Shown one piece after another: positions 30,847 to 38,698 of a DNA stretch of 64,000 bases. Origin of the DNA: Sheuella amnicola (GTDB lineage: Bacteria; Pseudomonadota; Gammaproteobacteria; Burkholderiales; Burkholderiaceae_B); assembly GCF_010499255.1 (NCBI RefSeq), contig NZ_JAAGRN010000002.1:372001-436000 (forward strand), given 5' to 3'. Every line of letters starts with the position of its first letter. Position 1 is the stretch's first letter. The notes under the pieces are model-generated. The model saw nothing but the letters and a program-made list of their open reading frames with translations, did not search any database and was not told the DNA's origin. The translations under genes were made by a program, and so were the position numbers.

Positions 30847-31686
30847 ATGAAGCAGTTTTTAAAGCATTTCGCAAAAAACCGTGGCGCCCTTTTTGGCTCT
30901 GCCATTTTGTTGATTGTGATTCTGACCGGGATTTTCTGTTCGTCACTGTTTGAAGAGTCGCCTTGGATGATGGTGGGGCAGCCACTGTTATTGCCCTTTC
31001 AGGATAGTGCCTTTCCTTTGGGTACGGACATGCTTGGTCGAGATGTTGCCGCGGGCCTGGCATATGGCGCGCGTGTATCGTTGATGGTGGGCGTGATTTC
31101 AACGCTGGTTGCAGTGTTTGTGGGAGTGATGATTGGTGCCGCAGCCGGTTACTACGGTGGCTGGATTGATGATGCCATGATGCGGTTTACCGAGTTTTTT
31201 CAAACCATCCCTCAGTTGGCGATGGCGGTCGTACTGGTCGCGATTCTTAGTCCTTCGATCTATTCGATCGTGGGGGCGATTGCCGTTGTGTCCTGGCCGC
31301 CGGTCGCCCGTCTGGTGCGCGGTGAATTTCTCTCCCTCAAGCAGCGCGAGTTTGTGCAGGCGGCAGTCGTAATCGGTCAGCGACCCAGCCAGATCATTTT
31401 CACCCAGATTTTGCCCAATGCAATCTCGCCCATCATCGTGACCGCTTCGCTGATGATTGCGACCGCGATTTTGACCGAATCCGCTTTGTCTTTTCTGGGC
31501 TTGGGTGATCGCAATATGATGAGCTGGGGGTTCATGATTGGCGCATCGCGCACCATGCTGCGTGAAGCGCCCTGGATGAGCGTGATGCCGGGTATTGCGA
31601 TTCTGTTGACCGTACTGGCGATCAACCTGATTGGCGAGGGGTTGAATGATGCCATGAACCCACAATTGCGCAAGCGCGGAGAATAG
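30847..31686 (+). CDS. ABC transporter permease, DppC-like
   Basis: The second membrane subunit, 279 residues from the ATG at 30847. FPLGTDMLGRDVAAGLAYGARVSL is the DppC/OppC signature. The coupling loop AAVVIGQRPSQIIFTQILPNA and the final ESALSFLGLG segment are present. It overlaps no gene but is within three bases of both neighbours. Confidence 0.93.
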   Translation: MKQFLKHFAKNRGALFGSAILLIVILTGIFCSSLFEESPWMMVGQPLLLPFQDSAFPLGTDMLGRDVAAGLAYGARVSLMVGVISTLVAVFVGVMIGAAAGYYGGWIDDAMMRFTEFFQTIPQLAMAVVLVAILSPSIYSIVGAIAVVSWPPVARLVRGEFLSLKQREFVQAAVVIGQRPSQIIFTQILPNAISPIIVTASLMIATAILTESALSFLGLGDRNMMSWGFMIGASRTMLREAPWMSVMPGIAILLTVLAINLIGEGLNDAMNPQLRKRGE

Positions 31687-31688
31687 CC

Positions 31689-33362
31689 ATGCGTGATCAA
31701 ACATCCAGCCGATCCGATGCATTGCTGCAAGTTCAGAACTTGACCGTTGCGTTGCCTGCGGGGGGCGATCGTCCGTATGCGGTGCGAGACGTCAGCTTTA
31801 CCCTCAACAAAAACGAAATCTTGTGCATCGTCGGTGAATCCGGTTCGGGCAAATCCATCAGCGCCAATGCAATTATGGGTCTACTTCCGACGTATCTGAA
31901 GCCGGAATCCGGCCGCATTCTGTTTCGCGATCAGGATTTGTTGCAACAGTCAGAAGAGACGTTGTTGGGGTTGCGCGGCAAAGATATCGGCATGATTTTT
32001 CAGGAACCGATGTCCGCACTGAATCCGGTGATGAAGGTCGGCGACCAGATCGCCGAAGTGATGGCGGTGCATCAGCTTTATTCCGGTGCGGCGAGAACCG
32101 CCCGCGTGCTGGAATTATTGCGCCTGGTCGGATTGCCAGATCCTGAGACTCTGCAGCATGCCTATCCTTTCAGGTTATCAGGCGGGCAGCGCCAGCGCGT
32201 CATGATCGCAATGGCGCTGGCGCTTGAACCTGCAATCCTGATTGCGGACGAGCCGACTACTGCTTTGGATGTCACGACACAAGCGCAGATTCTGAAACTG
32301 ATCAAGGATATCCAGAGCGCGATGCATATGGCGGTGATGTTCATCACGCACGACTTTGGTGTCGTGGCCGATATCGCAGATCGAGTCCTTGTGATGGAAA
32401 AGGGGCTGGTCGTCGAGCAAGGTGCTGCCAAGGAGATTCTCAATCGACCGCAGCACCCCTACACTAAACGATTGATCGCCGCCGTTCCGCATGGTTCGAA
32501 CAAAGAGACGCAGCAGGACCTGCAGGCGGAGCTGTTGCAACAAAGTGGTCTTGCGAATACACCAGTTCTAGAAGTCAAAAATCTGCGCAAAACCTATGTC
32601 ACTGCGCGCGGCCTATTTGTGCAAAAGCGAGTGGTCAAGGCGGTCGATGACGTCAGCTTGACGGTTCGACGTGGCCAAACCCTGGGGATTGTGGGCGAAT
32701 CGGGCTCGGGTAAATCGACCATCGGTAAATGTTTGCTGAAATTGATCGATATCGATAGCGGCCAGATGTTGTTTGACGGCAAAGATATCGCGCCGCTTGA
32801 TCCTGCCCAATTCAGACCGCTGCGTCACAAAATCCAGATGATTTTTCAGGATCCGTTCGCTTCCCTGAATCCGAGACATACCGTGGGACGTATCCTGACG
32901 GATGGACCGATCGCCAATGGTGTGCCGCGTGCGCAGGCCGAGCTGCGAGCCCGCGAGCTGCTTAAACTGGTCGAGCTGGAAGAATCCGCCTTCGATCGTT
33001 ATCCCAATGCTTTTTCTGGAGGACAGCGCCAGCGAATCGGAATTGCGCGCGCCTTAGCGCTGAATCCTGAATTGCTGGTGGCAGACGAGTCAGTGTCGGC
33101 GCTAGACGTGTCCGTTCAGGCACAGGTACTTAAGTTGTTGCAGGATATACAGCAACGGCTCAATGTGGCGATGATTTTTATCACCCATGATTTGAGAGTC
33201 GCCGCCCAGATTTGCGATCAGATCGTTGTCATGCACAAGGGTCGCATCGTCGAGCGCGGCGCGCCGACCGAGGTCTTCGATCAACCGAAGGATCCCTACA
33301 CCAAAAAACTGATTGCCGCGATCCCGGGGCAGGACTGGAAGCCCATGGCGAATCGGGCATGA
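31689..33362 (+). CDS. Fused double ATPase of dipeptide-type ABC importer (DppD-DppF)
   Basis: One 557-residue polypeptide carries both nucleotide-binding subunits. The first domain has GESGSGKS at about 49-56, [15 protein letters not shown] at about 163, [11 protein letters not shown] and the switch [14 protein letters not shown]. The second has GESGSGKST at about 336 and [15 protein letters not shown] at about 442, then [10 protein letters not shown] and [13 protein letters not shown]. Each ends with the oligopeptide-type extension containing HPYTKRLI and DPYTKKLI. The DMT gene start overlaps its stop. Confidence 0.95.
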   Translation: MRDQTSSRSDALLQVQNLTVALPAGGDRPYAVRDVSFTLNKNEILCIVGESGSGKSISANAIMGLLPTYLKPESGRILFRDQDLLQQSEETLLGLRGKDIGMIFQEPMSALNPVMKVGDQIAEVMAVHQLYSGAARTARVLELLRLVGLPDPETLQHAYPFRLSGGQRQRVMIAMALALEPAILIADEPTTALDVTTQAQILKLIKDIQSAMHMAVMFITHDFGVVADIADRVLVMEKGLVVEQGAAKEILNRPQHPYTKRLIAAVPHGSNKETQQDLQAELLQQSGLANTPVLEVKNLRKTYVTARGLFVQKRVVKAVDDVSLTVRRGQTLGIVGESGSGKSTIGKCLLKLIDIDSGQMLFDGKDIAPLDPAQFRPLRHKIQMIFQDPFASLNPRHTVGRILTDGPIANGVPRAQAELRARELLKLVELEESAFDRYPNAFSGGQRQRIGIARALALNPELLVADESVSALDVSVQAQVLKLLQDIQQRLNVAMIFITHDLRVAAQICDQIVVMHKGRIVERGAPTEVFDQPKDPYTKKLIAAIPGQDWKPMANRA

Positions 33363-34276
33363 GTCAAATGAAGCAGCAAGCGGTCGGGATGCATCAACAG
33401 CAAGGTCAGTTTTTAAAAGGATGCGCATTCTTCCTGTGCGCCCTATCAACGTTGGCCGCGCTTGATGCGCTTGCCAAAGATCTTGTTTCGCGCAATCCCG
33501 CTCCGCTGGTCAATATGGTTCGCTATAGTGTCGTGGTGTTGATGGCGATCACCATGATGCTAGTCAAGCGCGTGCCATTTAGAGTCGAAGTCGCCGAGCG
33601 GCGCTTGTTGATCCTCAGAGGTTTTTGTTTGGGTATCGTCGGCATTTGTTTCATGCCCGCCCTGATTTACTTGCCTCTTGGTGAAGCGACCGCTTTGTAT
33701 TTTCTGGCCCCCCTGATCGTTGTCATTCTTGCCCCCATGGTGTTGGGAGAGCATGTCACGATCAAGCAGTATCTGGCCGTGCTGACAGGCCTGATCGGCA
33801 TGTTGCTGATCGTTAATCCCGGAGGCGAAATCTCGCTCATCGGTAGCGGATTGATGCTGATTGCAGCGACATCATTTGCCATGGTTCAGTTATTGACTCG
33901 CAAACTCACGCATCGCGTGATCAGCGAACAGCAGTTTTTTTACGCTGCGATTATTTGTTGGCCGATGGGGTTGTTCGTTCTGTTTTTTTACTGGCCTGAT
34001 GCCTTGCCTCCCGCATCCGAAATCGTAGAGTTGGGGTTGATGGGCTTTTGTGGTGCGTTGGGACAGTATTTATTAATATTTGCGTTCAAGTTCGTCCCGG
34101 CATCGACTCTTGCGCCGATCAATTACTTTCAGTTGATTGTCGCAGTCATCTTAAGCAAAATATTTTTTGATCAATCCCCTAGTTTGATGTCATTTGCGGG
34201 GATGGCACTTATTGTCGGCGCAGGGTTGTCACTGACCCTGCCGATGTTGATTAGGACAGGAGTTGTTAAGCGATGA
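33359..34276 (+). CDS. DMT-superfamily permease (EamA-type)
   Basis: A 305-residue protein from ATG 33359, overlapping the ATPase stop (ATGA). Two EamA repeats give about ten helices; the first repeat has LPLGEATALYFLAPLIVVILAPMVLGE in the usual place near residue 105. Such proteins usually export amino acids, amines or other metabolites. In this operon it could exchange a by-product of the imported compound. The 34273 start of the next gene lies inside its stop. Confidence 0.85.
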   Translation: MSQMKQQAVGMHQQQGQFLKGCAFFLCALSTLAALDALAKDLVSRNPAPLVNMVRYSVVVLMAITMMLVKRVPFRVEVAERRLLILRGFCLGIVGICFMPALIYLPLGEATALYFLAPLIVVILAPMVLGEHVTIKQYLAVLTGLIGMLLIVNPGGEISLIGSGLMLIAATSFAMVQLLTRKLTHRVISEQQFFYAAIICWPMGLFVLFFYWPDALPPASEIVELGLMGFCGALGQYLLIFAFKFVPASTLAPINYFQLIVAVILSKIFFDQSPSLMSFAGMALIVGAGLSLTLPMLIRTGVVKR

Positions 34277-35658
34277 GCCAGGAATTGATTCAGGCATTCG
34301 AACAAGCGATCGGTAAAGCCTATGTTTTGTCCGGCGATGCGATCGAACCCCGATATAAAACTGATTGGCAAAAATCGGCCGAGCGCGAGCCGTTAGCGGT
34401 AGTGCGTCCGGCCAATACTGAAGAAGTTTCGGCCGTGATGAAATTGTGTCACCAGCATAATCAGCCCGTTACGGTGCAAGGCGGTATGACTGGATTGGTA
34501 TCGGGCGGGTTGCCCGAAGATGGAGAAGTCGTCGTTTCGATGGAGCGGTTGAGCGGAATTGAAGAAATCGATCCGGCTGCATCCACCATGACGGTTCGTG
34601 CCGGTACGCCTTTGCAGGTTGTACAAGAATCGGCCGTAAAGGCAGGCCTGTATTTTGCAGTCGACTTGGGCGCGCGTGGCTCGTGTCAGGTGGGTGGGAA
34701 TATTTCCACCAACGCTGGCGGCAATCGCGTCATCCGCTACGGCATGATGCGTGAACAAATCCTGGGCTTGGAAGTGGTGTTGGCCGATGGCACCATCGTC
34801 AATAGCCTGAATAAAATGCTCAAGAACAATGCTGGTTACGACTTGAAGCAATTGTTTATAGGATCCGAGGGTACGTTGGGTATCGTGACGCGCGCCGTGC
34901 TGAGATTGCATGCGTTGACGCCGGGATACTTCACCGCGTTTTGCGGACTGGCATCGCCCGAAGCCGCTGTGACGTTTTTAGCCCATCTTAAACAAATTGG
35001 TGGCGCCTTGATGTCGTACGAAGTCATGTGGCCCGATTTTTATGATTTCATGACAGAACGCGTCCCGGGCGTGCGCACCCCGCTGCCGACCAAATCGCCC
35101 GCATATGTGCTGATCGAACTAGCCAGCGACTTAAGCGATTACGACCAGCAGCGCTATTCGACGCTGCTTGAGGACGCGATGGAACAAGGCACGGTGATCG
35201 ATGCCGCGATCGCGCAGTCGGGCAAGGAGGCAGCCGATTTCTGGCGTCTGCGCGACGCCGTATCCGAGTTTCCGGTCATTTGGTCGCCATATCGAGGATA
35301 CGATGTCAGTTTGCCCATAGGCGATATGGCCACCTTTGTCGCTAAACTGCAAAATCGCCTGAGCCGTGAGATTCCGACATGTGAATACGCGCATTTTGGT
35401 CATATCGGCGACAGCAATATCCATGTGGTTGTTCATGTGCCGGGTACGCGCGAAGCATATCCGGCCGCAATCGTGGATGAATGCATTTACGATACGGTAC
35501 GTGAATTCGGCGGATCAATTTCGGCCGAACACGGCATCGGCCTTAAAAAGAAAAAGTATTTGCACTACTCCAGAACCGAGTCCGAGTTAGCTTTGATGAA
35601 GCTGCTCAAAAATACACTCGACCCGAAAAATATCCTCAATCCAGGCAAGGTGATCTGA
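34273..35658 (+). CDS. FAD-linked 2-hydroxyacid dehydrogenase, GlcD/D-lactate dehydrogenase family
   Basis: A 461-residue VAO-type flavoenzyme. The FAD domain has VTVQGGMTGLVSGGLP (about 66-81) and CQVGGNISTNAGGNRVIRYG (about 140-159), with GSEGTLGIVTRAVL near 198. The C-terminal half has HFGHIGDSNIHVVVH and SAEHGIGLKKKKYL, the conserved histidine-containing active-site elements, ending in LDPKNILNPGKVI. It oxidises a D-2-hydroxy acid such as lactate, glycolate or 2-hydroxyglutarate. Starts overlap at both ends with neighbours (ATGA with the DMT gene, one base with the deacylase gene). Confidence 0.92.
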   Translation: MSQELIQAFEQAIGKAYVLSGDAIEPRYKTDWQKSAEREPLAVVRPANTEEVSAVMKLCHQHNQPVTVQGGMTGLVSGGLPEDGEVVVSMERLSGIEEIDPAASTMTVRAGTPLQVVQESAVKAGLYFAVDLGARGSCQVGGNISTNAGGNRVIRYGMMREQILGLEVVLADGTIVNSLNKMLKNNAGYDLKQLFIGSEGTLGIVTRAVLRLHALTPGYFTAFCGLASPEAAVTFLAHLKQIGGALMSYEVMWPDFYDFMTERVPGVRTPLPTKSPAYVLIELASDLSDYDQQRYSTLLEDAMEQGTVIDAAIAQSGKEAADFWRLRDAVSEFPVIWSPYRGYDVSLPIGDMATFVAKLQNRLSREIPTCEYAHFGHIGDSNIHVVVHVPGTREAYPAAIVDECIYDTVREFGGSISAEHGIGLKKKKYLHYSRTESELALMKLLKNTLDPKNILNPGKVI

Positions 35659-36680
35659 TGAAATCCTTTTTCCATCCCAAACAAAAATTGCATCATCCAA
35701 AAAGTTATTTTTCGCGCGGCCAGATGCGCGTGCCGCAAGAAATCCCCGAGCGCGCAGTGCAGATCCTGAAAGGGCTGCAGCAACTGAATCTGCCCGTGAC
35801 CGAACCGGCCGATTTCGGAATGGCGCCGCTACAAGCCGTTCATGATCCAAAATATTTAACCTATCTTGAAACCGCACACAAACGCTGGACGGATAATGGC
35901 CCGGAATGGGGTGCCGAAGTGATGTCCAACGTGTATGTTCGATCCCCCAATGCCATGCGCGGCATTCTGGGTGAGACCGGTCGCTATCTTGCCGACGGCA
36001 GCTGCCCGATCGGCCCGGATACCTGGACATCGTCCTATTGGGGCGCACAGTCGGCTATCGCGGCAACCAAGGCGGTGCTCGATGGCGATCAAAAAGCCTA
36101 CGCACTTTGCCGTCCGCCCGGACACCACACCCGCAAAGACGCGGCAGGCGGATTCTGCTACATCAACAACGCAGCGATTAGTGCTGAGTTGCTGCGCCAG
36201 AAATACAAGCGCGTGGTGATTCTGGACACCGACATGCATCATGGACAAGGCGTGCAGGAAATTTTCTACAACCGGGATGATGTGTATTACATCTCGGTGC
36301 ATGGCGACCCCACCAATTTCTATCCTGCCACTGCGGGCTTTGATGATGAGGGCGGAGAAGCAGGCGGCAAGGGTTACAACCTGAATCTGCCGATGCCGCA
36401 CGGATCATCCGAGGCGGTGTTTTTCGAGCGCGTTAAACAGGCACTTGATGCGCTGCGGGGGTACAAGCCCGATGCGGTCGTACTGGCGCTAGGCTTTGAT
36501 ATTTACAAGGATGATCCTCAGTCCAAAGTAGCAGTGACTACTGAAGGCTTTGGCCGTCTGGGTCGCGAAATTGCCGCATTGAACCTGCCGACAGTTGTCG
36601 TGCAAGAGGGCGGTTATCACATCGACACGCTTGCTGCGAATACCGTGAGCTTTTTCAACGGGTTTTTGTATAACAAATAA
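35658..36680 (+). CDS. Acetylpolyamine amidohydrolase-like deacylase (histone deacetylase superfamily)
   Basis: Zinc-dependent hydrolase that removes acyl groups from amines. The 340 residues include the catalytic histidine pair in RPPGHHTRKDAAGGFCYINN (156-157). The zinc ligands Asp192 and His194 are in DTDMHHGQG, and the third, Asp, is in LGFDIYKDDP. The transition-state tyrosine is in QEGGYH. The N-terminal ERAVQILKGL and the GFDIYKDDP form favour the acetylpolyamine/class II-like bacterial group over acetoin-utilisation AcuC. It starts on the last base of the preceding stop, so it is translationally coupled to the importer operon. The natural substrate is not proven. Confidence 0.9.
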   Translation: MKSFFHPKQKLHHPKSYFSRGQMRVPQEIPERAVQILKGLQQLNLPVTEPADFGMAPLQAVHDPKYLTYLETAHKRWTDNGPEWGAEVMSNVYVRSPNAMRGILGETGRYLADGSCPIGPDTWTSSYWGAQSAIAATKAVLDGDQKAYALCRPPGHHTRKDAAGGFCYINNAAISAELLRQKYKRVVILDTDMHHGQGVQEIFYNRDDVYYISVHGDPTNFYPATAGFDDEGGEAGGKGYNLNLPMPHGSSEAVFFERVKQALDALRGYKPDAVVLALGFDIYKDDPQSKVAVTTEGFGRLGREIAALNLPTVVVQEGGYHIDTLAANTVSFFNGFLYNK

Positions 36681-36700
36681 ATGGATTTATAAATAAGACA

Positions 36701-36737
36701 AAGCCTCGAACATCACGGGATGATCGAGGCTTTTTTT
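36701..36737. terminator. Bidirectional terminator between the deacylase operon and lysA
   Basis: AAGCCTCGA (36701-36709) pairs with TCGAGGCTT (36724-36732) across a 14-base loop and is followed by a T-run to 36737. lysA converges from the right, stopping at 36752. Confidence 0.87.
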
Positions 36738-36751
36738 ATTATTTCGAAATT

Positions 36752-38047
36752 TCAAGGCAAGCAGCTTTCCCCGCGGATCAGATCCTCGAAAGTTTCGCGC
36801 TGACGAATCACATGAAAGCGATCGCCATCGACCATCACTTCGGCGGGACGCGGGCGGCTGTTGTAGTTCCCCGCCATCACAAAACCGTAGGCACCGGCCG
36901 ATTCGATGGCCAGCACATCGCCTTGTTCAAGCGACAAGGTGCGCGCGCGCGCTAGCCAGTCGGCGCTTTCACAGACAGGTCCGACCACGTCGTACAGCAC
37001 GCCCTCGGTTGTTCGTGGGGCAACCGGCAATACGCCATGCCACGCTTCGTACAGTGCGGGGCGCATCAAGTCGTTCATCGCGGCATCAACAATCGCGAAA
37101 TTACGCGCTTCGGTCAGCTTGAGATATTGAACGGTTGTCAGCATCACGCCGGCATTGCCGACAAGCGAACGACCCGGCTCGAGCACGAGCTCGAGGTGAC
37201 CGAACCCGCGCGTTTGCAGTTGGGTGAAGACACGATCCAGCAATACTTTTGGGGCCAGGGGCGTTTCGTCGTCATAACGGATGCCCAAGCCACCCCCCAG
37301 ATCCAGGTGCTTGAGCTTGATTCCCATGCTATCAAGCTGCGCGATGAGCTTGAGCAATTTGTCCAACGCATCCAGATAGGGATCGACCTCGGTGATTTGG
37401 GATCCGATGTGGCAATCGACACCAACCACGGCGATGCCCGGCAGCGTGGACGCAAGCTTGTAGGCCTCGGCCGCTTCTTCGATCGCGATGCCGAATTTGT
37501 TTTCTTTAAGCCCGGTCGAAATATAGGGATGCGTTTTGGCGTCCACATCGGGATTGACGCGTAATGAAACAGGCGCAGTTTTACCCATTTGAGTAGCGAC
37601 TGAGGACAAACGCTTGAGCTCAGGCACTGACTCGACGTTAAAGCATTTGACTCCGGCATTCAGTGCCGCCTGCATTTCCCAGACTTGCTTGCCTACGCCC
37701 GAAAACACCACTTTGCCCGGATTGGCGCCTGCGGCCAGCACGCGGGCCAGCTCTCCACCCGAAACAATGTCAAAGCCGCTGCCTAGGCGCGCGAACTCTT
37801 TGAGCACGGCCAGGTTTGAATTGGCTTTCATGCCATAACAAATTAGTACGCTATGCGAACCCGCCGCCTGCTGATAAGCGGTAAACGCTGTGGCCAACGC
37901 GGCGCGAGAATAAACGTAGAGCGGCGTGCCTAAGTCATTTGCCAGTGCAGCCAGACTGACCCCTTCGGCATGTAATACGCCGTTTTTGTAGTGAAAATTC
38001 GGCGAACCGGCGGGCGTGGCTGTTGTTTTTGCGGATTGAGCAGTCAT
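36752..38047 (-). CDS. lysA: Diaminopimelate decarboxylase
   Basis: LysA converts meso-diaminopimelate to lysine with PLP. The 431 residues from the ATG at 38047 (a TTG at 38068 would add seven) form the alanine-racemase-like barrel with the PLP lysine in CYGMKANSNLAVLK. GLKENKFGI, HLDLGGGLGIRY and EPGRSLVGNAGVM follow. The C-terminal domain has GPVCESADWLAR with the active-site Cys. lptM is just upstream on the same strand and cyaY is divergent. Confidence 0.95.
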   Translation of the reverse strand: MTAQSAKTTATPAGSPNFHYKNGVLHAEGVSLAALANDLGTPLYVYSRAALATAFTAYQQAAGSHSVLICYGMKANSNLAVLKEFARLGSGFDIVSGGELARVLAAGANPGKVVFSGVGKQVWEMQAALNAGVKCFNVESVPELKRLSSVATQMGKTAPVSLRVNPDVDAKTHPYISTGLKENKFGIAIEEAAEAYKLASTLPGIAVVGVDCHIGSQITEVDPYLDALDKLLKLIAQLDSMGIKLKHLDLGGGLGIRYDDETPLAPKVLLDRVFTQLQTRGFGHLELVLEPGRSLVGNAGVMLTTVQYLKLTEARNFAIVDAAMNDLMRPALYEAWHGVLPVAPRTTEGVLYDVVGPVCESADWLARARTLSLEQGDVLAIESAGAYGFVMAGNYNSRPRPAEVMVDGDRFHVIRQRETFEDLIRGESCLP

Positions 38048-38079
38048 GTTGTTGCTATGGGTATTCAAGTAATTAATTG

Positions 38080-38319
38080 TTATTCGATGACAATAGGCAT
38101 CGGTGCAAGCATCAGATCTTCATCCAGGAACGGGATGGTGGTCGTGCCTTCATCGGGTGTGATGCCATACATGGAGTCGGGTGAAGAATCCGGTTTGAAT
38201 GGGGTGGGCTTAGCCGGCATATAGAGCGGGCCCTTGTAGCCGCACGCGGTTATCCACGATGCTAGCGCGAGCATCGCTACAATGCGAACAACACTGCGGT
38301 GGCGGATTCTGCTGATCAC
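38080..38319 (-). CDS. lptM: Small lipoprotein LptM (YifL-like)
   Basis: LptM assists maturation of the LPS-transport translocon LptDE. The 79-residue precursor has a signal peptide with lipobox ITAC, then CGYKGPLYMP, the hallmark of the family. The rest is proline-rich and acidic. It lies directly upstream of lysA, its usual neighbour, and 32 bases from divergent cyaY. Confidence 0.88.
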   Translation of the reverse strand: MISRIRHRSVVRIVAMLALASWITACGYKGPLYMPAKPTPFKPDSSPDSMYGITPDEGTTTIPFLDEDLMLAPMPIVIE

Positions 38320-38351
38320 TGCAAACTCCCTCGAACGTGAGGATAAGGATT

Positions 38352-38681
38352 ATGAACGATACTGAATTTCATGCACGTGCTACGGCCATTCTGGATGCGA
38401 TCGAAGCCCAGGCGGACCACTGGTTCGAAGATCTGGACCTCGACGTGGAAACCGCGCGTCAGGGTAATGTGCTGAACCTGATCTTCGAAAACGGCCACCA
38501 GGTCGTTATCAACAGCCAAGCCCCGTTGCAGGAGATGTGGCTGGCAGCGCGCAGCGGCGGGTTTCATTACCGGTTTGATGGCCAGCATTGGAAGGACACC
38601 CGCGGCGGCGCAGACTTGCACGACGCGCTTTCGAAAATCTGTTCTGACGCAACCGGTCAGGCACTACAGGTCAAGCTCTGA
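38352..38681 (+). CDS. cyaY: Frataxin-like iron protein CyaY
   Basis: CyaY binds iron and modulates iron-sulfur cluster assembly on IscS. The 109 residues from ATG 38352 (AAGGAT upstream) have the acidic first helix, VLNLIFENGHQVVINSQAPLQEMW and GFHYRFDGQHWKDTRGG. An upstream GTG at 38337 is less likely. The gene is divergent from lptM-lysA and convergent with mrcA. Confidence 0.94.
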   Translation: MNDTEFHARATAILDAIEAQADHWFEDLDLDVETARQGNVLNLIFENGHQVVINSQAPLQEMWLAARSGGFHYRFDGQHWKDTRGGADLHDALSKICSDATGQALQVKL

Positions 38682-38698
38682 TCCCCAAACTCGTCGGT

